Shown here piece after piece: positions 33,749 through 42,362 of a stretch of DNA of 64,000 nt. The stretch's first letter is position 1, and each line of letters starts with the position of its first letter. This DNA is from Curvibacter sp. AEP1-3 (GTDB lineage: Bacteria; Pseudomonadota; Gammaproteobacteria; Burkholderiales; Burkholderiaceae_C): positions 992,001 through 1,056,000 of the forward strand of contig NZ_CP015698.1 of the NCBI RefSeq assembly GCF_002163715.1, given 5' to 3'. A program made the translations under genes and the position numbers. The notes under the pieces are model-generated. The model was not told the origin of the DNA. It saw only the letters and a program-made list of their open reading frames with translations, and did no database searches.

Positions 33749-35650
33749 ATCGAGTAGGGTGAGGGGTTACCCCCTCAGCCCTCTCACACCACCGTACGTG
33801 CGGTTCCGCATACGGCGGTTCAAGTAGGACGCTGGAGGTGCTGGTGGGTTGCCACCAGCGAGACCAGCCCGAGTTGCGTGAAGTATTTCGTCGGGAGAGC
33901 TTGGCGCAGGTGTTTGGCACCGGCGTTCCACCATGGACCATGGCCATTGACGCTGGACTTCCATGCCCGCTGGGCATCGAGCCCGAGTGCGAGCATTTTG
34001 GATTCCCGCGTCTTTGTCCTTTTCCATTGCCTCCACATCAGGGCGCGTAGCCGTCTACGTACCCACATATCCAGTGCTTCGATGGGCTTGTGGCTCTGGG
34101 TCAGGCTGAAGTAGTTCATCCATCCCCGTAAAACCGGATTTAGCTTTTCGATGGTCTGGGGCAGTGGCCTGCCCCGTCCCTGTGCACAGTATGTGCGCAC
34201 GGCGTGCATCAGGCGTTGCGTGCTTTCCTTGGCTATTCGGATTTTGCTGGCTCGTTGTGCTGTCACGCTGTATCCCAGAAACTTGCGTTTCCATGGCCGC
34301 TCAACCGCACTTTTGGTCTCGTTCACAGTGAGCTTGAGCCGGTTTGCAAGAAACCTCTTTATGCCCTCCATGATGCGTTGGCCCGCCCGCTGACTGCTCA
34401 CGTAGATGTTGCAGTCATCCGCATACCTGCAAAACAGCAGCTTGCGTGCCTCTAGCTCCCGGTCTAAATCAGTCAACAGGATGTTGGACAGTAGTGGTGA
34501 CAGGGGGCCGCCTTGCGGTGTACCCTCGTACCGTGGTGTCTCTACCCCGTTGGCCATCATCCCGGCCTCCAGAAACCTGCGTATCAGGCTCAGGACGGTT
34601 TTGTCCTGTACCTGGCGTGCCACCCGCGCCATCAGCACGTCGTGGTTGACACGGTCGAAGAATTTCTCCAGGTCCATGTCCACCACCCAGCGCTTGCCGC
34701 CACGGATGTACTCTGCCGCTTTGCTTACCGCCTGCTTCGCACTTTTCCCCGGTCTGAAGCCGTAGCTGCTTTGCGAGAAGGTAGGTTCAAACAGGGGTTG
34801 CATCGCCTGATGTAGCGCCTGCTGAATCAGCCTGTCCACCACCGTGGGCACTCCGAGCGTGCGTACCCCGCCTTGCGGCTTGGGTATGTCCACCCGACGT
34901 ACCGCTTGGGGGCGGTAGGTTCCATCCAGTAACGACTTCTTTACTTGCGACCAGTTCACTTTGAGCCACGTCTTGAGGTCTTCACAGCGCATTCCGTCAA
35001 TGCCGGGTGCGCCGCGATTCTTCATGACTCGGCTGTAAGCGAGCTGCATGTTGTCGCGATCCACGACTCGGCTCATGAGCCGGTCTCTCTCCGATTTCGG
35101 TTGCTCGACGTACGCCGTACCCACCTCAGCACCCACGTGCGCACTCCCCAGATTCCGTCCGGTTCCTTCGCTGTGGGCCCCTCTTGCGAGGGCTTCTGCT
35201 TCATCGATTGGCATCGAGTGACTTCGTTCCTACTCTCGTTTCCACTTGTTCGGGCCTTCGGTGCCGCCTCTTGTGGCTCATCACCTTGGGTTGCACCTAC
35301 TATGCCCTCTGCTGACTTCTGAGCGAGCCTCCCGTCACCTTTCGATGGCCGGTAGCCCTTACGGGCACCACACTCAGATCTCTCCGGGTATTACGCACCC
35401 ACTTTCACGCTTATGTCCGTCGGATCTACGCCACAGAGTTCCGTGCAAGTTTTGGGCTTCAGAGATTTCGGACTCCTTACCCCCCTGTGGCGCCTCATAT
35501 CCGCTTCCTGTTCGTCGAACCAGCGCTTTGCCATCCGGCTTCCTTCAGACTCGCAGTCGCCCGCGAAGCCCTTGCCATTGGCTAACCCTTCCCCTTGCAG
35601 GGCGAGTAGAGGTCTTTCACCTCCTAGTGAGAGCGTCCTGCCGGACGCAC
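33749..35650 (-). mobile_element. group II intron (IIC-type), copy 2 (tandem, distal)
   Basis: This 1902-base copy on the minus strand has its 5' end at 35650 and 3' end at 33749 and is apparently identical to copy 1. Its 5' end directly abuts the 3' end of copy 3 with no base between. The 3' flank begins TCTGACTG, close to the end of the efflux operon. It was probably the first arrival at this terminator; copy 3 then inserted at the same exon junction. It encodes the reverse transcriptase at 33820. Confidence 0.93.
33820..35214 (-). CDS. ltrA: group II intron reverse transcriptase/maturase (copy 2)
   Basis: Identical in all 464 residues to the protein at 27300: RT palm with YADD, GTPQGGPLSPLLSN, maturase domain with RGWMNYF, no endonuclease domain. 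Intact, so probably active. Read against the direction of the neighbouring efflux operon. Confidence 0.96.
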   Translation of the reverse strand: MPIDEAEALARGAHSEGTGRNLGSAHVGAEVGTAYVEQPKSERDRLMSRVVDRDNMQLAYSRVMKNRGAPGIDGMRCEDLKTWLKVNWSQVKKSLLDGTYRPQAVRRVDIPKPQGGVRTLGVPTVVDRLIQQALHQAMQPLFEPTFSQSSYGFRPGKSAKQAVSKAAEYIRGGKRWVVDMDLEKFFDRVNHDVLMARVARQVQDKTVLSLIRRFLEAGMMANGVETPRYEGTPQGGPLSPLLSNILLTDLDRELEARKLLFCRYADDCNIYVSSQRAGQRIMEGIKRFLANRLKLTVNETKSAVERPWKRKFLGYSVTAQRASKIRIAKESTQRLMHAVRTYCAQGRGRPLPQTIEKLNPVLRGWMNYFSLTQSHKPIEALDMWVRRRLRALMWRQWKRTKTRESKMLALGLDAQRAWKSSVNGHGPWWNAGAKHLRQALPTKYFTQLGLVSLVATHQHLQRPT

Positions 35651-37552
35651 ATCGAGTAGGGTGAGGGGTTACCCCCTCAGCCCTCTCACACCACCGTACG
35701 TGCGGTTCCGCATACGGCGGTTCAAGTAGGACGCTGGAGGTGCTGGTGGGTTGCCACCAGCGAGACCAGCCCGAGTTGCGTGAAGTATTTCGTCGGGAGA
35801 GCTTGGCGCAGGTGTTTGGCACCGGCGTTCCACCATGGACCATGGCCATTGACGCTGGACTTCCATGCCCGCTGGGCATCGAGCCCGAGTGCGAGCATTT
35901 TGGATTCCCGCGTCTTTGTCCTTTTCCATTGCCTCCACATCAGGGCGCGTAGCCGTCTACGTACCCACATATCCAGTGCTTCGATGGGCTTGTGGCTCTG
36001 GGTCAGGCTGAAGTAGTTCATCCATCCCCGTAAAACCGGATTTAGCTTTTCGATGGTCTGGGGCAGTGGCCTGCCCCGTCCCTGTGCACAGTATGTGCGC
36101 ACGGCGTGCATCAGGCGTTGCGTGCTTTCCTTGGCTATTCGGATTTTGCTGGCTCGTTGTGCTGTCACGCTGTATCCCAGAAACTTGCGTTTCCATGGCC
36201 GCTCAACCGCACTTTTGGTCTCGTTCACAGTGAGCTTGAGCCGGTTTGCAAGAAACCTCTTTATGCCCTCCATGATGCGTTGGCCCGCCCGCTGACTGCT
36301 CACGTAGATGTTGCAGTCATCCGCATACCTGCAAAACAGCAGCTTGCGTGCCTCTAGCTCCCGGTCTAAATCAGTCAACAGGATGTTGGACAGTAGTGGT
36401 GACAGGGGGCCGCCTTGCGGTGTACCCTCGTACCGTGGTGTCTCTACCCCGTTGGCCATCATCCCGGCCTCCAGAAACCTGCGTATCAGGCTCAGGACGG
36501 TTTTGTCCTGTACCTGGCGTGCCACCCGCGCCATCAGCACGTCGTGGTTGACACGGTCGAAGAATTTCTCCAGGTCCATGTCCACCACCCAGCGCTTGCC
36601 GCCACGGATGTACTCTGCCGCTTTGCTTACCGCCTGCTTCGCACTTTTCCCCGGTCTGAAGCCGTAGCTGCTTTGCGAGAAGGTAGGTTCAAACAGGGGT
36701 TGCATCGCCTGATGTAGCGCCTGCTGAATCAGCCTGTCCACCACCGTGGGCACTCCGAGCGTGCGTACCCCGCCTTGCGGCTTGGGTATGTCCACCCGAC
36801 GTACCGCTTGGGGGCGGTAGGTTCCATCCAGTAACGACTTCTTTACTTGCGACCAGTTCACTTTGAGCCACGTCTTGAGGTCTTCACAGCGCATTCCGTC
36901 AATGCCGGGTGCGCCGCGATTCTTCATGACTCGGCTGTAAGCGAGCTGCATGTTGTCGCGATCCACGACTCGGCTCATGAGCCGGTCTCTCTCCGATTTC
37001 GGTTGCTCGACGTACGCCGTACCCACCTCAGCACCCACGTGCGCACTCCCCAGATTCCGTCCGGTTCCTTCGCTGTGGGCCCCTCTTGCGAGGGCTTCTG
37101 CTTCATCGATTGGCATCGAGTGACTTCGTTCCTACTCTCGTTTCCACTTGTTCGGGCCTTCGGTGCCGCCTCTTGTGGCTCATCACCTTGGGTTGCACCT
37201 ACTATGCCCTCTGCTGACTTCTGAGCGAGCCTCCCGTCACCTTTCGATGGCCGGTAGCCCTTACGGGCACCACACTCAGATCTCTCCGGGTATTACGCAC
37301 CCACTTTCACGCTTATGTCCGTCGGATCTACGCCACAGAGTTCCGTGCAAGTTTTGGGCTTCAGAGATTTCGGACTCCTTACCCCCCTGTGGCGCCTCAT
37401 ATCCGCTTCCTGTTCGTCGAACCAGCGCTTTGCCATCCGGCTTCCTTCAGACTCGCAGTCGCCCGCGAAGCCCTTGCCATTGGCTAACCCTTCCCCTTGC
37501 AGGGCGAGTAGAGGTCTTTCACCTCCTAGTGAGAGCGTCCTGCCGGACGCAC
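35651..37552 (-). mobile_element. group II intron (IIC-type), copy 3 (tandem, proximal)
   Basis: A 1902-base minus-strand copy with 5' end at 37552 and 3' end at 35651. Its upstream exon reads T9-CG, the end of the terminator stem-loop at 37555-37586, matching the T8-CG upstream of copy 1. Its 3' exon is copy 2 itself. Domain V is in the mirror position to copy 1. It encodes the reverse transcriptase at 35722. Confidence 0.93.
35722..37116 (-). CDS. ltrA: group II intron reverse transcriptase/maturase (copy 3)
   Basis: The third identical 464-residue intron-encoded reverse transcriptase/maturase, with YADD box and maturase domain intact and no endonuclease. It is head to tail with copy 2; both are transcribed leftwards from the terminator-proximal side. 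Confidence 0.96.
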   Translation of the reverse strand: MPIDEAEALARGAHSEGTGRNLGSAHVGAEVGTAYVEQPKSERDRLMSRVVDRDNMQLAYSRVMKNRGAPGIDGMRCEDLKTWLKVNWSQVKKSLLDGTYRPQAVRRVDIPKPQGGVRTLGVPTVVDRLIQQALHQAMQPLFEPTFSQSSYGFRPGKSAKQAVSKAAEYIRGGKRWVVDMDLEKFFDRVNHDVLMARVARQVQDKTVLSLIRRFLEAGMMANGVETPRYEGTPQGGPLSPLLSNILLTDLDRELEARKLLFCRYADDCNIYVSSQRAGQRIMEGIKRFLANRLKLTVNETKSAVERPWKRKFLGYSVTAQRASKIRIAKESTQRLMHAVRTYCAQGRGRPLPQTIEKLNPVLRGWMNYFSLTQSHKPIEALDMWVRRRLRALMWRQWKRTKTRESKMLALGLDAQRAWKSSVNGHGPWWNAGAKHLRQALPTKYFTQLGLVSLVATHQHLQRPT

Positions 37553-37554
37553 CG

Positions 37555-37586
37555 AAAAAAAAACGGGGCCGAGGCCCCGTTTTTTT
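37555..37586 (-). terminator. bidirectional Rho-independent terminator, target of tandem introns
   Basis: CGGGGCC-GA-GGCCCCG (37564-37579) is flanked by nine A on one side and seven T on the other, so it works on both strands. For the minus-strand membrane protein gene (37602) it is the natural terminator. The intron follows its T run after CG. Confidence 0.92.
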
Positions 37587-37601
37587 GCTGTAGCAATCTG
37601 A

Positions 37602-38090
37602 TCAGCTCAGCTCAGGCCCTTGCGGGTTGCTGGCGCGCGCATTGCGGTTTACGCCGTTGTTCACCGACCATGGAATGGAAGGTGCCCGGTCCAAAGGCGC
37701 AACCTTGGTCAACAGGGCCTGCCAGAAGAAGCCGCTTTGGATAGCGATCACGGCAAACAACATGTAGCTCTGCGAGCTGGAGGCCAGCCAAAGGTTGTAC
37801 ACCGGCATGAACACAAACGGAGACACCAGCAAAGGCAAACCAATGCGCAATGCCTGCATGGACTCCAGCCCCTTGCCCAGGTTGAACAAATCCCAGTAGT
37901 AGTTGGTAAACATGCCCATCACCATCCAGCAGCCCAAATGCCACGCATAGACAATGGCGTGGTTGCGCACCAGGAGCGCAATCCAGGGTTGGGAGGTTTC
38001 ATCCGCATTCACGATGAGAACCATGAAAGCCCCCGTGGTCGCGAAGACCACGAAGTAGATGAACATCAGAAATTTAAGCGCTCTGGACAT
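37602..38090 (-). CDS. four-helix membrane protein, unknown function
   Basis: I do not recognise a named family. The 162-residue protein has four hydrophobic segments (about residues 5-27, 43-65, 82-104 and 111-131) and a polar, Asn/Pro-rich C-terminal tail. WHLGCWMVMGMFTNYYWDLFNLGKG, between helices two and three, is a distinctive conserved-looking stretch. ATG 38090 is chosen over the GTG at 38111 because GGGGAA lies just before the ATG. It is downstream of scoB-scoA on the other side of a 53-base gap, same strand, and may be co-transcribed with them. Confidence 0.7.
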   Translation of the reverse strand: MSRALKFLMFIYFVVFATTGAFMVLIVNADETSQPWIALLVRNHAIVYAWHLGCWMVMGMFTNYYWDLFNLGKGLESMQALRIGLPLLVSPFVFMPVYNLWLASSSQSYMLFAVIAIQSGFFWQALLTKVAPLDRAPSIPWSVNNGVNRNARASNPQGPELS

Positions 38091-38143
38091 GTTTTCCCCG
38101 GGGTTTGACACTGCGCAGCATCTTACCCGCTAGAACCCCCGGC

Positions 38144-38782
38144 TTAGAGCAGGGTAACACCCGTTTTAGACTGCACAGCCTCGCGGGTGACGCCGGGAGC
38201 CAACTCCACCAGCTTCAGCCCTTCAGGGGTGATGTCCATGACAGCCAGGTCCGTGATGATGCGGTCCACTACACCCACGCCGGTCAAGGGCAAGGTGCAG
38301 CTGGGCAGGATCTTCAGGTCCTCGGTGCCATCTTTCTTCTTGGCCACGTGCTCCATGAGCACGATCACACGCTTCACGCCGGCGACCAAGTCCATCGCGC
38401 CGCCCATGCCCTTGACCATCTTGCCGGGAATCATCCAGTTCGCGAGATCGCCCTTTTCGCTCACTTGCATGGCGCCCAAAATGGACAGATTGATCTTGCC
38501 GCCGCGGATCATGGCAAAGCTCTGGTCCGAACCGAAGATGCTGCTGCCCTTGATGGTGGTTACCGTTTGTTTACCGGCATTGATCAGGTCAGCGTCCACC
38601 TCGTCTTCGGTCGGAAACGGGCCTATGCCCAGCATGCCGTTTTCGCTCTGCAGCCACACCTCTTTGTCTGCTGGCACATGGTTGGCCACCAAGGTAGGAA
38701 TGCCGATACCGAGGTTCACATAAAACCCGTCTTCCAACTCATGGGCCGCACGGGCAGCCATTTGGTCTTGATTCCAGCTCAT
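38144..38782 (-). CDS. scoB: succinyl-CoA:3-ketoacid CoA-transferase subunit B
   Basis: The 212-residue beta subunit carries the catalytic glutamate in [12 protein letters not shown] (about residues 46-57) and the [11 protein letters not shown] motif. The enzyme moves CoA from succinyl-CoA to acetoacetate (or another 3-oxo acid). It forms a heteromer with ScoA, encoded two bases upstream. The sequence resembles ScoB more than the PcaJ form for 3-oxoadipate, but protocatechuate genes elsewhere in the window leave that activity possible. Confidence 0.92.
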   Translation of the reverse strand: MSWNQDQMAARAAHELEDGFYVNLGIGIPTLVANHVPADKEVWLQSENGMLGIGPFPTEDEVDADLINAGKQTVTTIKGSSIFGSDQSFAMIRGGKINLSILGAMQVSEKGDLANWMIPGKMVKGMGGAMDLVAGVKRVIVLMEHVAKKKDGTEDLKILPSCTLPLTGVGVVDRIITDLAVMDITPEGLKLVELAPGVTREAVQSKTGVTLL

Positions 38783-38784
38783 GT

Positions 38785-39492
38785 TCAGACTCCTGCTTTC
38801 TCTGTGATCGTGCGTTTTTCAATCCGCTTCTCGGGCGAAGCATTCAGGACGATGCGGTGCACGTAAATGCCCGGCAGATGCACATGGTCCGGGGCGATAG
38901 CGCCGGTCTCCACAATCTCTTCGACCTCTACCACGCAAACTTTGCCTGCCATAGCGACGGCGGGGTTGAAGTTGCGCGCGGTGAAGCGGAACTGCAGGTT
39001 GCCAGACTTGTCGGCACGATGGGCTTTGACCAGCGACACATCCGGCACCAAGGAGCGTTCCATCACATAGGTTTCGCCATCAAACTCACGCAGCTCTTTG
39101 CCCTCTGCCACCATGGTGCCCACACCGGTCTTGGTAAAGAAAGCGGGAATGCCCGCACCACCGGCGCGCAGCTTCTCAGCCAAGGTACCTTGGGGGGTGA
39201 ATTCCAACTCCAGCTCGCCGGCCAGGTACTGGCGCTCGAATTCCTTGTTCTCACCCACGTAGCTGGAAATCATTTTCTTGATCTGGCGGGTCTCCAGCAG
39301 TTTGCCCAGACCAAAACCGTCCACACCAGCGTTGTTGGAAATGGCGGTCAGGTTCTTGGCGCCGCTGTCGCGCAGGGCGTCAATCAAAGCCTCCGGAATG
39401 CCGCACAGGCCGAAACCTCCCACGCCCAGTAACTGGCCGTCCTGAATGATGCCTTCAAGCGCCGCGGCGGCGCTGGGGTAAATCTTGTTCAC
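38785..39492 (-). CDS. scoA: succinyl-CoA:3-ketoacid CoA-transferase subunit A
   Basis: The 235-residue alpha subunit has [18 protein letters not shown] (CoA-site glycine motif), [18 protein letters not shown] and the C-terminal [12 protein letters not shown] with PEKRIEKRT, which match ScoA. The start is a GTG at 39492 with AGGAG nine bases upstream. It is first gene of scoAB and divergent from the PAS-LuxR regulator; the gap has a strong palindrome. Confidence 0.92.
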   Translation of the reverse strand: MNKIYPSAAAALEGIIQDGQLLGVGGFGLCGIPEALIDALRDSGAKNLTAISNNAGVDGFGLGKLLETRQIKKMISSYVGENKEFERQYLAGELELEFTPQGTLAEKLRAGGAGIPAFFTKTGVGTMVAEGKELREFDGETYVMERSLVPDVSLVKAHRADKSGNLQFRFTARNFNPAVAMAGKVCVVEVEEIVETGAIAPDHVHLPGIYVHRIVLNASPEKRIEKRTITEKAGV

Positions 39493-39537
39493 TGCGCGTA
39501 TCTCCTATATGGATAGAAACAACATGGCCGCTACGAT

Positions 39538-39559
39538 ACTACGTAACCGCATACGTAGT
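39538..39559. promoter_or_regulatory. palindrome ACTACGTA-N6-TACGTAGT, candidate operator
   Basis: A perfect 8-bp inverted repeat lies 45 bases before scoA and 33 bases before the divergent PAS-LuxR gene. Its size and symmetry fit a dimeric LuxR/NarL-type binding site, so the neighbouring regulator is the first candidate to bind it. Confidence 0.65.
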
Positions 39560-39592
39560 TCTCCGTAAAGCCTTTCCCTCACTGCAAACCGC

Positions 39593-40147
39593 ATGGATAT
39601 TGACTACCGCCAAGCCTTTGACCTCGCGCCCGTCGGGCTGGCGCTGTCCCGCAACCGCACCATGATCGATTGCAACCAGCAACTCTGCGACATGTTCGGC
39701 GCCGGTAAAGACCAGTTGGTCGGCCAGTCCTTCCAGGTGCTGTACCCCAGCGCGGACGAATTCGAGCGCCTCGGCGCGCGCATGGCCCCTTTGCTGAATC
39801 GCAATGGAACCTACGCAGATGACCGGATCATGAAACGGCTGGACGGCCGCTTCAAGGGCGAAACCTTCTGGTGCCACGTGAGCGGCAGGGCCCTGAACCC
39901 CAGCGCCCCGCACGAGGCCGGCATCTGGACTTTCGAGGACCTGAGCGCCCTGCGTCCGGTGCGCGCGGAACTCACCCCCCGGGAGCGGGAAGTTGCGGCC
40001 TACCTCATGCAGGGTCAGACCTCCAAGCAGATCGGCAAAACGCTGGAGATCAGCCACCGCACCGTGGAAATCTACCGCGCACGACTGATGCGCAAGTACA
40101 AGGCTTCAACCACGGCAGACCTGGTGCACAAGCTCATGTCCGGCTAA
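39593..40147 (+). CDS. PAS domain LuxR-family transcriptional regulator
   Basis: The 184-residue protein has an N-terminal PAS domain (about residues 1-115: FDLAPVGLALSRNRTMIDCN, then the FWCHVSGRAL strand) and a C-terminal LuxR HTH (about 122-180: LTPREREVAAYLMQGQTSKQIGKTLEISHRTVE). No receiver domain is present, so it probably senses a small molecule or redox state directly. It is divergent from scoAB across a 100-base gap with a palindrome; regulation of scoAB is likely. The PAS ligand is unknown. Confidence 0.88.
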   Translation: MDIDYRQAFDLAPVGLALSRNRTMIDCNQQLCDMFGAGKDQLVGQSFQVLYPSADEFERLGARMAPLLNRNGTYADDRIMKRLDGRFKGETFWCHVSGRALNPSAPHEAGIWTFEDLSALRPVRAELTPREREVAAYLMQGQTSKQIGKTLEISHRTVEIYRARLMRKYKASTTADLVHKLMSG

Positions 40148-40179
40148 AAACCTGAAAATTCCCTAAATTCGTATCGAAA

Positions 40180-40206
40180 TGGTGCATTTTTCATATCGAT
40201 GCACCA
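40180..40206. promoter_or_regulatory. inverted repeat TGGTGCAT-N11-ATGCACCA
   Basis: A perfect 8-bp inverted repeat between the PAS-LuxR gene and the first chemoreceptor gene. It could be an operator or the foot of a terminator, but no T run follows. The half-sites recall NtrC sites, though in the opposite arrangement. Confidence 0.4.
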
Positions 40207-40340
40207 AAATGCAGCGCACAAGCAGCTCATAGACCACCAAGGCGGAGCTGTGCACCTATTGCTAACGGGAGGCGGCGACCGGCGGATATCCGTTGGATCA
40301 TCGGGCATGCTGCTCCTTTGTTTGTAGGGAGAACGTGCAT

Positions 40341-41939
40341 ATGAAAGCCTGGAAAATTGCGACCCGCCTTCAGTGGATCATCGGCATCCTGGGATGCCTG
40401 CTACTTGGCATCGGGGGCCTCGGCCTCCAGGGCCTGGCTGCATCCAATGATTCACTGAAAACCGTCTATGAAGATCGCGTCATTGCACTGGGCCAACTAG
40501 GCGAAGTCTCGCGGCTATTGCAACGCAACCGCATCGTCCTCATGGACAGTGTGATGAACCCCGAGGCTGTGCACACGACCGGCCAGATTGCCGAGTTCGA
40601 CCGCAACACCTCACACATCGGCACAACCTGGCAGGCGTACGAGGCGACCTACCTGACCCCGGAAGAAACTGCGTTGGCCAAAGAGTTTTCAGCGCTCTAT
40701 CGTTCATTGTTGGACCAGGCCTTACGCCCCATGCGCAACGCCCTTGCCGACCGGGACCATGGCAAGGCACTCATGGTCTACAACGACCAAGTGGTCCGCC
40801 AGATGGCCCCTGTCATGGAAAAAATTGAGCAGCTCAACGGAATCCAGTACGCGGTTTCGAAACAGGAATACGAATCCGGTGTGGCCTACTTCGCTTGGAT
40901 ACGAGTAGTCTGCCTGACGGCTATCTTGGGTGGTCTGCTGATTGCCATAGCGCTGGGTTATTTCATGATCCGGACGCTCCACCGGCAACTCGGTGGTGAG
41001 CCCGCAGAGGTCCTGTCCATCACCAATGCCGTGGCACAGGGTGACTTGACAACCCGCATCACAGTGCCCGCCCACGCCCCGGATAGCGTGATGGCCGGCA
41101 TGGCCCGTATGCAGGACGCCTTGCAAATGATGGTCGGGACGGTGCGGGAGGGCTCGGAGAGCGTTGCAAGCGGCAGCACACAAATCGCAAGTGGCAGCGG
41201 CGACCTGTCGTCGCGCACAGAGAGACAGGCCAGCGCCCTGGAGCAAACCGCCGCCTCCATGGAGCAGCTCAGTGCCACCGTACGACAGAACGCAGACAGC
41301 GCCCGCGAGGCTTACCGTCTGGCGCATGTTGCTTCCGGCATCGCGCGCAAAGGTGGCGAGGTGGTGGCGCAAGTCGTGCAGACCATGCAAGGCATAGACC
41401 AGTCGTCGAAGCGCATTGCAGACATCATCGGTGTCATTGACGGCATCGCTTTCCAGACCAATATCCTGGCCCTCAATGCAGCTGTGGAGGCGGCCCGCGC
41501 AGGGGAACAAGGTCGCGGCTTTGCCGTGGTGGCCAGTGAAGTACGCTCGCTTGCAGGACGCAGCGCCGAAGCTGCCAAGGAAATCAAGGGCTTGATTTCA
41601 ACCAGTGTGGACAGGGTATGCACCGGCAGCGACCAGGCGCAACAAGCTGGAACCACCATGCATGACGTGGTGCAGGCCATACAACAGGTAGCCGATCTGA
41701 TGGACTCCATCAGTGCAGCCAGCTCGGAACAGGCCTCCGGGGTGTCCCAGATTGGAGAGGCCGTCGTTCATATGGACCAAACCACCCAGCAAAACGCTGC
41801 CTTGGTAGAAGAAATGTCTGCAGCAGCGGCCAGTCTGCGGGCACGCGCCCAGGAACTGGTCCAAAGCGTCGCAGCATTCCGCATTCATAAGGGCACCTTC
41901 AAGGCAAGACTGATGGTCGAAGACGCACACATGCTTTAA
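40341..41939 (+). CDS. methyl-accepting chemotaxis protein
   Basis: The 532-residue transmembrane chemoreceptor has TM1 near residues 9-31 (WIIGILGCLLLGIGGLGLQGL), a periplasmic four-helix-bundle sensor of about 155 residues, TM2 near 190-213, a HAMP domain, and the cytoplasmic signalling hairpin with [31 protein letters not shown]. The C-terminus lacks the CheR-docking pentapeptide. ATG 40341, with TTTGTAGGGAGAAC upstream, was chosen over the longer frame from 40293. Ligand unknown. Confidence 0.94.
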   Translation: MKAWKIATRLQWIIGILGCLLLGIGGLGLQGLAASNDSLKTVYEDRVIALGQLGEVSRLLQRNRIVLMDSVMNPEAVHTTGQIAEFDRNTSHIGTTWQAYEATYLTPEETALAKEFSALYRSLLDQALRPMRNALADRDHGKALMVYNDQVVRQMAPVMEKIEQLNGIQYAVSKQEYESGVAYFAWIRVVCLTAILGGLLIAIALGYFMIRTLHRQLGGEPAEVLSITNAVAQGDLTTRITVPAHAPDSVMAGMARMQDALQMMVGTVREGSESVASGSTQIASGSGDLSSRTERQASALEQTAASMEQLSATVRQNADSAREAYRLAHVASGIARKGGEVVAQVVQTMQGIDQSSKRIADIIGVIDGIAFQTNILALNAAVEAARAGEQGRGFAVVASEVRSLAGRSAEAAKEIKGLISTSVDRVCTGSDQAQQAGTTMHDVVQAIQQVADLMDSISAASSEQASGVSQIGEAVVHMDQTTQQNAALVEEMSAAAASLRARAQELVQSVAAFRIHKGTFKARLMVEDAHML

Positions 41940-42362
41940 GACTGGAGTAGGAACCCACGCGCTGTCCAGTGCGCAGAAAGCACTTGTTCGTCCTGCGGGC
42001 TGGCAGTGACGTGCCTCAGGAACTACTTTTAAGCGCCCCGTCCGGTTAACGAAAAATTGGACGCGGCGATGCACTGGGTCCAATGCAGTCCAGAGCATTA
42101 GGGCACGCGCTTTGCCCCTCACCGAGGCCTAGGTTCGGTACCAGGAACTACCGGATCCCGCTACCGGCCAGAAAGAAGTGCACTCATTCGTACACGGTTA
42201 CAAAAAGTTTCACTTTTTGAAAGGGTTTGCATAGATTGTCAAATTGACATTCATGCGCAACCTTGACCGTATGGGGGCTCAAATCCTAAGCTCCCTTAGT
42301 TCGTTCGATTGACTTAGTAATTCACACAACCCCATGGCGAAGTCATTTGTCGTTGATGACGC
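41940..42362. other. 423-base non-coding gap between chemoreceptor and AraC genes
   Basis: I find no credible gene here. It holds three inverted repeats: ATTGGAC-N15-GTCCAAT at 42056-42084, CAAAAAGT-N3-ACTTTTTG at 42201-42219 and TGTCAA-A-TTGACA at 42237-42249. The rest is unremarkable and lower in GC near the AraC start. Confidence 0.6.
42201..42249. promoter_or_regulatory. pair of palindromes upstream of AraC gene
   Basis: An 8-bp hairpin (42201-42219) is followed 17 bases later by the 13-base palindrome TGTCAA-A-TTGACA. Both lie 114-162 bases before the AraC start and could be regulator sites or part of its promoter; a TTGACA hexamer is within the second. Confidence 0.4.

Noticed and set aside
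26864..37552. Insertion sequences with transposase
   Set aside because: The three long repeats carry reverse transcriptases and a group II domain V, have no terminal inverted repeats and no target duplication, so they are introns, not IS elements.
40180..40206. NtrC site
   Set aside because: Half-sites are in the reverse arrangement and spacing to that of NtrC (TGCACCA-N4-TGGTGCA), and no sigma-54 promoter was found downstream.
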